Shown: positions 15,591 to 25,100 of the stretch, piece by piece
How positions within the stretch are numbered: position 1 is the stretch's first letter
How the letters are laid out: each line of letters begins with the position of its first letter
From: Lachnospiraceae bacterium
GTDB taxonomy: Bacteria; Bacillota; Clostridia; Lachnospirales; Lachnospiraceae
Direction of reading: 5' to 3'
NCBI GenBank assembly: GCA_910576335.1
Contig: CAJTIU010000015.1
Location: 62,001-126,000, forward strand
Length of the DNA: 64,000 bases
Position numbers and translations under genes: made by a program
Notes under the pieces: generated by a model
Told to the model about the DNA's origin: nothing
Database searches by the model: none
What the model saw: the letters and a program-made list of their open reading frames with translations, nothing else

Positions 15591-18500
15591 ATGAATAGAA
15601 AGAGGGAAAAAAGACAGCAGATTACCGCGGCGCTTCTGAGTGCTGTGATGGTATTTGGGATGTGTGGGAGTGAGCTGGCGGCATACACGACAATGGCACA
15701 GGAGGATGTACAGTTACAGGAAAGAGACGAGGTACAAGGGCAGGAAGAGAGGACAGGACAGGAAGAAAGCATAGGATGGGAAGAGAGGACAGAACAGGAA
15801 CAGGAAAAGGGGACAGGGCAGGAAGAGATTACAGATCGAAAACAGGAGGATATTTCCAAAGTACAAGGAAAAGAGGGGCGAGAAGGAAGCGGAGAAGAAA
15901 AGAGTGAGCAGGAGAAGGAAGTTTTTGCAGGGATAGACACAGATATAGCAGAGTCTAAGAGGAGTGAACCTTCGGAGGAAGAGAAACAGAAAAGGACAGA
16001 TGAGACGAAGGCGCTGACGGCAGATGCCTCTGAGAGCGAAGATGAAAGGGATAAATATACTATATCTTTTATGCGTGGTATTAATGATCTGTGTAAGATT
16101 TCGACTGGGAACTTTGCTGACGGTGAGACGGTCGAGATGACAGTTGATGCAGATTCAACGATCAAAGGAGCGACACTTACTTATGAGTGGTATAAAGCAG
16201 AAAATAAAGAAGATCCCATAGAGAAGGCTGAGAAGCTTAATGAGGATAGACCCATTTTTACGACTAAAAAGTCAGGGATAAAGACGGAATATTATATCTG
16301 CAGGATCAATGACGGGAAAAATACAGATGATGCAGTCTTTACGATCAAAGGAGACTACTTAAAGGTTTCTCGGTATGTGGAGGATAAACCTCAGGGTAAT
16401 TCAAGGAAATATCTTTATTTTGACTTTGGAACAACAGTAAAATTGGAGGTAAGGGCGGAACAACTGGACAGTAGATATCAGTTAGCCTATCAATGGCAGA
16501 AGGAAAGCTGGTATGGGGAATATCAGGATATCGAAGGCGCTACGGAAAGCATTTACGGAGCAAAGATGGATGATACGGATTCCATGTACTATTGTGATGT
16601 CATGCTGAAGGAAGGGGATACGGTTATCCAGACAGAGTCTTATGGGTTTGGACTGAGGGCCAAAGATACTTTAAGCGGCACATGTGCTATCTATGCAGGT
16701 GAGAATAAGTACGAAGAAACATTGGATTTGGATGGGAAAGAGTATGACTGGAGAATATCCGGAGAAGCGAAGCAAGGGGAGACTGTCAGATTAAAGGTAT
16801 CTGCCAATAGTAGTTATAAAGAAGGAACGATTTGTTACACATGGTATGATGACGATTCGAATGAACTGGTAACAGAAACTGCCGGAGAATATTCTTTTGT
16901 GAAAAATTCTGTGGGAATACAGTATCTGAGATGCCAGATTACTGATGGAGTCCATGAACGGGATGTGGAATTTTACATCGAAAAGATGGTGAGAATAGAA
17001 GGGTATGAACAGATTAATGGCTCAGATACCGATACTACATTTCTTTCCTCGCCGGATGAAGAATGTGAATTAAAAGTCATAATAACGTCAAAGCCAGAAG
17101 GAAACAGTTATTCATATAGTTGGGAAAGATTTCTGAACTTTTCAGACTATTATGAAGACGAATCAGACTATGATGGGGAAACTGAAGTCATTGCCGGTGC
17201 AACAGGGAACAGCTATAAAATACCGGAGAATATTGTTGGTGACAATATGTATCGGTGTACTGTAAAGGATGGAGATGATGAAGAAAAATTTTTATTTTGG
17301 GTGTATGCAGACTCCTTGGAGACTTATCCTACTGTGAATCAGGAATCGGGAACAAGTGTAGATGTAGTTCCGGGTGAAACCGTAACGTTAAAGGTTGAGG
17401 CAAAAAGCACATACAAAAATGATGGGATAACATATAAGTGGTACAAAGACTGGTACGGAGATAAGGAAGTTATTGGTCAGGGTTCATCGTACACCTTTGA
17501 GACAGATGACATTATAGATGATAAAGGCCATTGTGCAGAGAGATATACATGTGAGATTTCGGATGGGTTCCAGACAGAAGTGATCTGGTTTTATGCAGAT
17601 ACAGAGGAACCAGAGGAGCCGGAGAAAAATTCAATAGAAGGGATTGGACTCATTGATGGAAATCGCACACCGGGATTGTCAGAAAACTCCTACTATGCCG
17701 CCATTGGAGAAGTGGATTATGGAAAGACCTGCTGTCTGGAGGTACAGATGACATCCGAGCCAAAGAGCGGGGCTTATGAATATCAGTGGGGAACATATAA
17801 TGAAAGTTATGGAATGGTCCGGAAATTTTCGAAAGAGCGTACCTTTATGGCAAAGCATGTAAGCGCATATGATGTGGGGGATTACTGGCATGATGGAACT
17901 CATTTCGTGTGTGTAGTCCGGGATGGGGAGGAAGAGAGAAAATTCTTTTTCGCTCTGAATCCATGCTCTCTGGAAGTGGGACAGGAGATAAATGGAAAAA
18001 CGGCATCAGAGATCTACATTGCGCCTGGAGAAACCGTAGAATTATCAGTGAATGCAAAGTCCTCATTTGCATCGGCAGACGATATTATATATAAATGGGA
18101 CAGGGAAGATACAAGGACAAAGGGAACGGCAGAAGGAAATAAATACACGGTAACCAAGTCGGAGAAAGAAGTGCAGAAATATGTCTGCAGGGTAGAAGAC
18201 GGCTATGATACAGAAGTGTTCCATTTCACTTTATATTCGGATACTTTAAGCGAACCGGTCTGCATGATTGACGGGCAGTCTGGCAGTGTTCTGCAGTGTG
18301 CGGAGGGTACTAAGCATACGCTGTCTGTAGATGCCACGAGCAGTATCGGGTATTTATCTTATGAGTGGGCAAGGATTGGTAAAAATGGAGAGAACAATAA
18401 TGTGATATGGTTTGAAGGTGAAAATACATTAGAAATCGAACGCAGGGATGAGACAGAAACATACGGTTGTAAAATCAGCGATGGTATGGCAGTAAAAACG

Positions 18501-19352
18501 GTATATTTCCATCTGTCAACAAGTGGGGAGTCCTGCCAGCATGAATTTCAAAAGATCGTGACACAGGCAACTCTGAATGAGGATGGAAGCATTGTCAGCC
18601 GCTGTAAATACTGTGATAAAGTGGAGTCTTCGGCAGTGATTCCTTATCCGAAGGAAATTAGGCTGTCTTCTGAAACATTTACTTATAATGGACAGATGCA
18701 GAAACCGACGGTGACGGTAATTGGCAGTGACGGAAAGGTGATCAGCGCATTGAACTATACGGTTTCTTATTCTGAGGGCAGTAAGGAGGCCGGAACCTAT
18801 ACGGCAGACATTCTTTTTACAGGTAATTACACTGGTACGATATCTAAGAAGTATACCATTAAACCAGTGCAAAATGGAACCGGCGGTACAACGCAAAAAC
18901 CGAAATCGGATTCTGTCCCGGCAGTGGGCACGGTATTGAAGGATGCAAAGACGAAGACAGCGTACCGGGTGGTTAAGGCAGGAAAAACTGTAGAATACAA
19001 GAGTGCTCCGAATAAAAAAGCGGCATCTGTGAACATTCCGGCGACAGTGACAATCAATCATGTGAAATATACAGTTACCAGTATCGCTCCGAATGCTTTC
19101 AAAAACTGCAAAAAGCTTCGGAAGGTTACGGTTGGCGCGAAGATCAGTGCAATTGGGAAGCAGGCATTCTTTGGATGTAGGAGCCTGAAAACGATTACGG
19201 TGAAGTCGAAGTCTATAAAGAAGATTGGAAGCAAGGCATTTAAGGGGATCCATAAAAAGGCAGTGATCAAGGTGCCGAAAGCGAAGCTGAAAGTGTATAA
19301 GAAGCTGCTTAAGAAAGGCGGAGTGGGGAAGAATGTGAAGATTAAGAAGTAG
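15591..19352 (+). CDS. Large secreted Ig-like / BspA-type leucine-rich repeat surface protein
   Basis: A 1253-residue exported protein. The ATG at 15591 has AGGAAGGG upstream and is followed by a signal peptide (ITAALLSAVMVFGMCGSELA). Residues 40-155 are a Glu/Gln/Arg-rich low-complexity stalk. From about 160 to 985 there are repeated Ig-like modules with the pattern of a Trp-Tyr strand, a Tyr-x-Cys strand and an Asp-Gly turn. A further beta domain follows near 1020-1085 (AGTYTADILFTGNYTG). The C-terminal 110 residues are BspA-type LRR_5 repeats (APNAFKNCKKLRKVTV) and a Lys-rich end. There is no LPXTG motif, so wall attachment would be non-sortase. Likely an adhesin or matrix protein. Confidence 0.85.
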   Translation: MNRKREKRQQITAALLSAVMVFGMCGSELAAYTTMAQEDVQLQERDEVQGQEERTGQEESIGWEERTEQEQEKGTGQEEITDRKQEDISKVQGKEGREGSGEEKSEQEKEVFAGIDTDIAESKRSEPSEEEKQKRTDETKALTADASESEDERDKYTISFMRGINDLCKISTGNFADGETVEMTVDADSTIKGATLTYEWYKAENKEDPIEKAEKLNEDRPIFTTKKSGIKTEYYICRINDGKNTDDAVFTIKGDYLKVSRYVEDKPQGNSRKYLYFDFGTTVKLEVRAEQLDSRYQLAYQWQKESWYGEYQDIEGATESIYGAKMDDTDSMYYCDVMLKEGDTVIQTESYGFGLRAKDTLSGTCAIYAGENKYEETLDLDGKEYDWRISGEAKQGETVRLKVSANSSYKEGTICYTWYDDDSNELVTETAGEYSFVKNSVGIQYLRCQITDGVHERDVEFYIEKMVRIEGYEQINGSDTDTTFLSSPDEECELKVIITSKPEGNSYSYSWERFLNFSDYYEDESDYDGETEVIAGATGNSYKIPENIVGDNMYRCTVKDGDDEEKFLFWVYADSLETYPTVNQESGTSVDVVPGETVTLKVEAKSTYKNDGITYKWYKDWYGDKEVIGQGSSYTFETDDIIDDKGHCAERYTCEISDGFQTEVIWFYADTEEPEEPEKNSIEGIGLIDGNRTPGLSENSYYAAIGEVDYGKTCCLEVQMTSEPKSGAYEYQWGTYNESYGMVRKFSKERTFMAKHVSAYDVGDYWHDGTHFVCVVRDGEEERKFFFALNPCSLEVGQEINGKTASEIYIAPGETVELSVNAKSSFASADDIIYKWDREDTRTKGTAEGNKYTVTKSEKEVQKYVCRVEDGYDTEVFHFTLYSDTLSEPVCMIDGQSGSVLQCAEGTKHTLSVDATSSIGYLSYEWARIGKNGENNNVIWFEGENTLEIERRDETETYGCKISDGMAVKTVYFHLSTSGESCQHEFQKIVTQATLNEDGSIVSRCKYCDKVESSAVIPYPKEIRLSSETFTYNGQMQKPTVTVIGSDGKVISALNYTVSYSEGSKEAGTYTADILFTGNYTGTISKKYTIKPVQNGTGGTTQKPKSDSVPAVGTVLKDAKTKTAYRVVKAGKTVEYKSAPNKKAASVNIPATVTINHVKYTVTSIAPNAFKNCKKLRKVTVGAKISAIGKQAFFGCRSLKTITVKSKSIKKIGSKAFKGIHKKAVIKVPKAKLKVYKKLLKKGGVGKNVKIKK

Positions 19353-19434
19353 ATTATGCAATGCTGTACGGATTTGGATTTTTACACCCAAAAGGATGGG
19401 TGCAAATAATGTTTCTAAAAGGAGGATTAAAAAT

Positions 19435-20301
19435 ATGAAGACAATAAGAAAGAGAGTAATGAGTTTTATTTTGATTTTTACTGTTCTGGCGGAGATTATA
19501 ACATTACTACCCCAAAATGTGCAGGCGGAAGAAAGCGAGTTTGTGATTCAAAATGGTGTATTGGTAAAATATAACGGGTCTGACAAGGACATTAGTATTC
19601 TCGGGATAGTCACATCAATCAAAAGAAACGCTTTTGCAAAGTGCAGTGGCCTGCAAAGTGTGACGATCCCAGGAAGCGTCAAAAAAATTGGAGATTGTGG
19701 GTTTGATTCCTGTCCTGATTTGAAAAAGATGGTATTGAAAAACGGTGTTAGTACCATTGCGGAGAATGCTTTTGGAGGATGCAAATAGTTAGAAAGCATT
19801 TCAATCCCCAGAAGTGTGAAAAAAATAGTACCTTCAGCATTTGAGGGGACGCCGTGGGCAGCTAAGAAGATAAAAAAGCGGAAAGATAAGCTTCTGATTG
19901 TGAACCATATTCTGCTGGATGGTACAAAAGCGAGAGGAAAGGTTAAGGTTCCCAAGCAAATTGAAAGAGGTAACAATACTTAATTCCAAAGCGAAGGTAG
20001 TGTGGGTGCCGAAAGGATATTTTGGAGGGACTATATTTGATGGCCCGATGTCGGGAATGGCCGGGAACAAAATCGTGATAAAGGGCTATAAAAATTCTAC
20101 AGCACAAAAACTCACAAACCATATGCAGGACGCGATAAACGCATATGAGAAGTATTATATGGGGGACTATATGAGGTATAGGATCGTAGTGTTTACGCCT
20201 GTGAGAAGATAAAATTAGGTGATATTGTATTCAAGGATGTGATGACCGCCTTTCGCGGCCGTGGGGATAATGCAAAACTGGTCAAAATCAAAAAAAGGTA
20301 G
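19435..20301 (+). pseudogene. BspA-type LRR surface protein, inactivated by a stop and two frameshifts
   Basis: Starts at ATG 19435 with GGAGG upstream and a signal peptide (ILIFTVLAEIITLLPQNVQA). LRR_5 repeats follow (KRNAFAKCSGLQSVTIPGSV). An in-frame TAG at 19786 interrupts GCK-stop-LESISIP, where family members have Lys. Reading resumes in frame to PKQIERG, then an extra base near 19965 moves it to the frame of EVTILNSKAKVVWVPKGYFG. A third change near 20200 leads to ACEKIKLGDIVF and a final TAG at 20299. The last part contains the 12-residue patch KDVMTAFRGRGD, which is shared with the ATPase at 28051. Confidence 0.8.
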
Positions 20302-20313
20302 CGGTAAAAAAAG

Positions 20314-20712
20314 ATGAAGGGAAAACGTAAGGACAGTGAACTGCTTGTCATTGTCAAAGCAAAAGACCTTGGAAACTATGTCTTTACAGTTACGGACAAG
20401 TCACCGAAAAAGTTCCGGTTTTCATTAATCAGCAGGATGCAGAACCTGGCTTTATCAGCCGTGGAAAATCTGTACCGGGCGAATATGGTCTATGTCAAAG
20501 ACAAGACAGCGGCTGATAAAATTGAGCTTCGGAAAAAATATCAGAGAGAAGCATATGTGGATCTGAAAATGCTGGGATACATCGCGCTGATGGCAAAAGA
20601 GCAGGGCGGTATCCTGGCAAAACAGTATGAACAGATATCTATACAGTCAACAGAGGTTATCCGTCTGTTGCTGTCATGGTCCAGAAGCGACCAGAATAGA
20701 TATGGGGGATAA
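20314..20712 (+). CDS. avd: Avd, accessory variability determinant of a diversity-generating retroelement
   Basis: A 132-residue, basic, all-helical protein of the four-helix-bundle Avd family, recognisable from FRFSLISRMQNLALSAVENL and QREAYVDLKMLGYIALMAKE. In studied DGRs, Avd forms a pentamer that binds the reverse transcriptase and the template RNA and is needed for mutagenic cDNA synthesis. The ATG at 20314 is the only suitable start; the ribosome site is poor (AGGTAGCGG). The template repeat begins six bases after its stop, and the reverse transcriptase gene follows. The C-terminal tail (LLSWSRSDQNRYGG) is typical in length. Confidence 0.9.
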   Translation: MKGKRKDSELLVIVKAKDLGNYVFTVTDKSPKKFRFSLISRMQNLALSAVENLYRANMVYVKDKTAADKIELRKKYQREAYVDLKMLGYIALMAKEQGGILAKQYEQISIQSTEVIRLLLSWSRSDQNRYGG

Positions 20713-21057
20713 GGTTGATGGTGGCTGCGCTCGCCGGGCAATAACTCGAATAACGCCGCGAATGTGAATAACAACGGCAATGTCAATAATTGGAACAATG
20801 TCAACAACAATAATGTCGGTGTGCGTGCTGATTTGAGGTAGCTATGGCCAGTAATTTTACTCAGGAGGGTAAAATCCATGCCTATATTTCAAAGGAACCG
20901 AATTCCCTTCCGGAAACGGAAGAACAAAGATTGTCAGGTGAAAAAGACAAAGGATTTTTTTCTTGGCGGCTTCATATTTATGTTTGGAAATATGAAGCCG
21001 TACTGGCAATAATAGGGAGAAAGTGATAATATAGAAGAGAAGACAGATTTTGAGGAT
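20713..21057 (+). ncRNA. DGR template/spacer RNA region with two strong hairpins
   Basis: The non-coding gap between avd and the reverse transcriptase. It starts with the template repeat (20719-20836) and continues with about 220 bases without a real ORF. Two hairpins stand out: CTTCCG-GAAA-CGGAAG (20907-20922), a 6-bp stem capped by a GNRA tetraloop, and a perfect 13-bp stem, CGGCTTCATATTT with AAATATGAAGCCG (20967-21000, 8-base loop). In the Bordetella phage DGR the RNA downstream of the template is required for cDNA priming. That these hairpins play this part is inferred. Confidence 0.6.
20719..20836 (+). repeat. DGR template repeat (TR)
   Basis: 118 bases matching the variable repeat at 23253-23370 (constant offset 2534). 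It opens with the invariant TGGTGGCTGCGCTCGCCGGG and ends with GTCGGTGTGCGTGCTG plus a few bases. There are 19 mismatches between TR and VR, and all 19 are adenines in TR (13 to T, 4 to G, 2 to C); no C, G or T of TR is changed. Read in the VR frame it has 17 Asn codons of type AAC/AAT, the codon choice seen in other TRs because A-mutagenesis then gives many amino acids but no stops. It lies six bases after avd and is not itself translated. Confidence 0.95.
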
Positions 21058-22104
21058 ATGTGTCGGTTTGAGTGTCTCTATCAGGCACATAAAAAATCCC
21101 GGCGCGGAAAACGGGGACGAAGGGAAGTCATTGATTTTGAACTGGATCTCGGGCAGAAGCTTTATCAGCTTCAATGGGAATTACAGACCGGAAAATATAT
21201 GCCGAGGCCGTATCAGGAGTTCGAGATCTTCGATCCTAAGCACAGGATCATCCATGCACTGCAGTATCGGGATAGAATCGTCCAGCATTCCCTCTGCGAT
21301 AATATTATTGAGCCATATATGGAGCGGCATCTGATCTATGATAATGCCGCAAGCAGAAAAGGAAAGGGAACCCACTTTGCCATGGACCGGCTGGATGGGT
21401 TTCTGCATGATTTTTATAAAAAGTATGGGATAAAAGGGTATTTCCTAAAATATGACATCCGTGGATTTTTTGACAACATTGACCATGGGATCCTGCATCA
21501 ACTCTATGAAAAAGCATTCTGCCAAAGCAGGGAAATCTGCTCGCTGATACGCCTGTTCATCGACAGCTATGAGGTTGAAAAGGGAAAGGGAATACCGCTG
21601 GGCAACCAGACAAGTTCATGGTTTGCACTATTCTATCTGGACGGGCTGGACAGGCTGATTAAAGAGAAGCTTCATATAAAATACTATACAAGATATATGG
21701 ACGATGGGGTTTTGCTTCATCATGATAAAGAGTATCTGAAGGAATGCCTGGACAGGATGAAAGCGTATATAGAGAGTGAAAGAAAGCTTGAATTCAATAA
21801 CAAGACGCAGATTATCCCTATATCCCAGGGAATTGATTACCTGGGATTCCACTTTTACATGACAGATACAGGAAAGGTGGTCCGTAAACTACGGACCAGC
21901 AATAAGAAAAGGATGAAACGGAAGATAAAAAGATACCGCCATGCATACCGTACAGGTGTGATGGAGATGGAGGATATCAGGAGAAGCATGGCAAGCTATC
22001 TCGGGCATCTCTCCCATGGCGATACGTATTATCTCCGGAAAAATATACTGGAGCACCTGGTTTTATCAAAACAGACAGAGAAAGAGAGGAAGGAAAGAAG
22101 ATGA
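21058..22104 (+). CDS. DGR reverse transcriptase
   Basis: A 348-residue RNA-directed DNA polymerase. Palm motifs: YDIRGFFDNIDH with catalytic Asp133; GIPLGNQTSSWFALFYLD at 178-195, the form of motif 4 found in the DGR clade; and YMDD at 213-216. It has no maturase or endonuclease domain, and the C-terminal thumb is short and basic, as in DGR enzymes. No other initiation codon lies upstream in frame before stops at 21010 and 21013. The ATG at 21058 has GAGG only four bases away, so initiation may be unusual. The end overlaps the target gene by ATGA, coupling the two. Expected to copy TR RNA to cDNA with errors at adenines. Confidence 0.95.
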   Translation: MCRFECLYQAHKKSRRGKRGRREVIDFELDLGQKLYQLQWELQTGKYMPRPYQEFEIFDPKHRIIHALQYRDRIVQHSLCDNIIEPYMERHLIYDNAASRKGKGTHFAMDRLDGFLHDFYKKYGIKGYFLKYDIRGFFDNIDHGILHQLYEKAFCQSREICSLIRLFIDSYEVEKGKGIPLGNQTSSWFALFYLDGLDRLIKEKLHIKYYTRYMDDGVLLHHDKEYLKECLDRMKAYIESERKLEFNNKTQIIPISQGIDYLGFHFYMTDTGKVVRKLRTSNKKRMKRKIKRYRHAYRTGVMEMEDIRRSMASYLGHLSHGDTYYLRKNILEHLVLSKQTEKERKERR

Positions 22105-25100
22105 GGAATTCAATCCGAAAAATGACGGCATTGCTGCTTACTGTGGTCATGTGCTTAAGTCTGTGCGCAGATCTTGCGGTTCATGCGCAGGAGACGGATG
22201 CAGGCATAATGGCAGGACAGCCTGTTCAGAAGGAAGAAAGTGACGTGGCAGAACAAGAGGGACAGGAAGAACCTGTAATAGACAAACAGGGGGAACAGGC
22301 GGCAGAAGAACAGAAGACGCAGGAAACGGAAGGACAGAAGGTACAGGAAACGGCGGGACAGAAGGCAGGCGAAGCCCTGGAAAGAGCGGAAGAACAGACG
22401 GAAACCGGGAAGAAAGGAGAACAGGAGAAAAATGAAGCCCGGGAAGAGGAGATCGCAGAGAAAACAGAGCGTAGGATGAGCGTTAAATCATCAGCATCCG
22501 AACTTCATGCGCCAAGGATCGAAGCAGATTCCACCATGACAGCAAAGCAGAAGGTGACATGGGACTGTGTGTGGTTCGGAAGCTATCCGCAGAGTGAGGT
22601 GACAAGCTCGGATCCCGTATACAGTACGCTGCAAAGTACAGGCGGATGGGATAATAACGAGATTACAATTGGTGGGAACCGTTACCGGAGAATGAAAAAA
22701 GGAGATGCGACATATTCAAGCTCATCAAGTGGTTACTATAATTGGCCGGATGCTGACACATACCATTATTTTAAATATGAGCCGGTTAAATGGCGGGTAT
22801 TGAAAACAGACGGAAACCAGGCGCTTCTCCTGTCGGATGTGGCGCTGGATGACCAAAGATATAATACCGTGTACGAAAATGTGACCTGGGAGACCAGTAC
22901 CATAAGGAGCTGGTTAAATGGATACGGTTCTTCCTATAACCAGCAGGGAATAGATTACAGCGGCAGGAATTTTATTGACAGCGCCTTTACATCTGGCGAG
23001 AAGTCAGCGATTGCAGATACATCTGTGGTAAATGCAGGTAATCTATCTTATGGAACCGAAGGAGGAAAGGATACAGTAGATAAAATCTTCCTTTTGTCAG
23101 AATCAGAAGTGTATGGGGAAAGTGCTGTGCCTTATGGCTTTGTTTCAGCTGGATATACATATGATGAAGCACGCAGAAGTAAGGGCAGTAATTATGCAAA
23201 AGCAATGGGATTATATAGTTATACAGGTGCTCAATATAATGGCAACTGCTATTGGTGGCTGCGCTCGCCGGGCGATTACTCGTATGACGCCGCGTATGTG
23301 CTTTACAGCGGCTTTGTCTATTATTGGTACTATGTCAACTACTATGATGTCGGTGTGCGTGCTGCTTTGAATCTTAATCTATCATCCAATCAATGGAACT
23401 ATGCGGGGACAGTGTGTTCCGATGGGACGATAAATGAAGAAGGAGGCGGAAGTACCGGGGGAGACCCGGAGCCGGGAGATGAAAGTGAGTACGATAATTC
23501 AAAGATTGAGATAAGAGCAGCAGATTATGAATCCTTGGGATTTGATCATATTGAAGGAGCAAAGGCAGAAGTTGAGGGTATCGGCGAAGCTGTTACGAAT
23601 GCAGAAGGTAAAGCTTTTATTCCGAATACATTATCAGAACCATCTGCGATGAGACAGATCAAGATAACGAAGGAAGGATACCGGGACTACATTTTCTACA
23701 CAACGCTCGTTTCACCGGATATAGTCAGCATCTTCCAGACAAATCAGCTTCAGGCTTCGCTCAAGAAGAAAAAAACAGGAGATGACATGAATCCTTATGT
23801 ATCAACGGTCATGTACTATAGCAATGAGATGGCAAAGAGCTGCGGGGGTCAGAATTTTGGAAAAACAGACAGAGTGACTTTCCGTGCCTGTGGTGTCTGG
23901 AATGGCAAGACACCAGGTTATTACTGTATGTATCAGGGTGATCCAGATGGGAATCGCATCGACAGTGAAGATGGTATATTCAAGGTAACCATTGGGGATA
24001 TCTTTTCAGGCAGGGGAGATATCTTTGTAAAAATGGTAGCGCAGGACGGTACGGAGAGCGAGCCTGAACAGGTGCATATCACAGTGCCGGAGGATGATGT
24101 AAGCTCTGTAGATGACAGCTATGTACCCATTATGAATGATGTCAGCGAATCCGGCTGGCAGACAGATGTACCATTCTTAAATAATGATAAATTATCCTTT
24201 GACCTGGGGAAATTAAAGACCACGATTAAGAGGGATGGTTCGAAAGTACGGATTATGCTAGGTGCAGAAGGCTCGAAGGATATCTTTGAGCCGGGAGTCT
24301 GGGAGGACTGGAAGAAGTTCTGTGAATCCCAGCCTGTGGATTTATCCTCTTCACAGTGGAGTAATGTTGTCAAATCTGACAATCTGGACACTTCATGGAC
24401 AGCAGGAGCCAAGATCAAAGCAACGGGCTATGGATGGTTGGAAAATGATATGTCAGCAGATACCGAAACTCCGCTTACAGGAGGTATCCAGGTGATTATA
24501 GATATGAGTACTTCCTTCAAACAGCAGTATGCAATAGGAGTTGTTCCGGTATACATGGAGCAGTCCATTGGCGTTAATGGAAAATTGGACAGCAGTGTTA
24601 CCTTTAATATGAAAGAGAAAAAATTCGGAGGCAGCACCAGTCTCACGGTGACGCCGTCACTGAGTGTTGGAGGAGGCGTCGGGGTGCTCTATGCCGTAAC
24701 GATTGGAGCAGAGGGAAGTGCCTCCATGCCTGTAACGATTGATTTTCCGAAAGGTCTGACACAGGCAGACTTGAAAGGGGCAATAAGTCTTAAGGCAAGT
24801 GTCCTGGGTTTCAGCTATTCAAAGGAACTGGCAAATGCGACTTACAACCTTTATAAAGCTGATCAAGGAAAAACTATAGACCCCAAGAGTTTGTCAGAGG
24901 AAAGTGAAGAAGAAATTTATGATATGGAACACTACTCTCTGCCGGGAGATGCATCAGCCAATTCTAAGTGGCATGGGGAGCAGAAAGCCAAAGCAGCGAA
25001 AGCATCCAGTGCAAAATCAAACCTCACAGAGATGCTTCTGGAGACGGGAACCTCAGAACTGACAGAACCTATGCTTGTACAGCAGGGCAGGACAACAGTT

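Noticed and set aside
19355-19372. Fragment resembling the MITE end (TTATGCAATGCTGTAC)
   Set aside because: Only about 16 matching bases and no second end; chance or a tiny remnant cannot be separated.
20719-20842. Template repeat read as a protein (17 Asn codons, framework of WWLRSPG)
   Set aside because: No start or ribosome site; it ends in a stop shortly after the repeat. It is copied as RNA template and mirrors the target only because VR derives from it.
21058-22104. Reverse transcriptase as part of a group II intron or retron
   Set aside because: No maturase or endonuclease domain, no intron RNA domain V, no retron msr/msd; instead there are avd and an A-mutated TR/VR pair.
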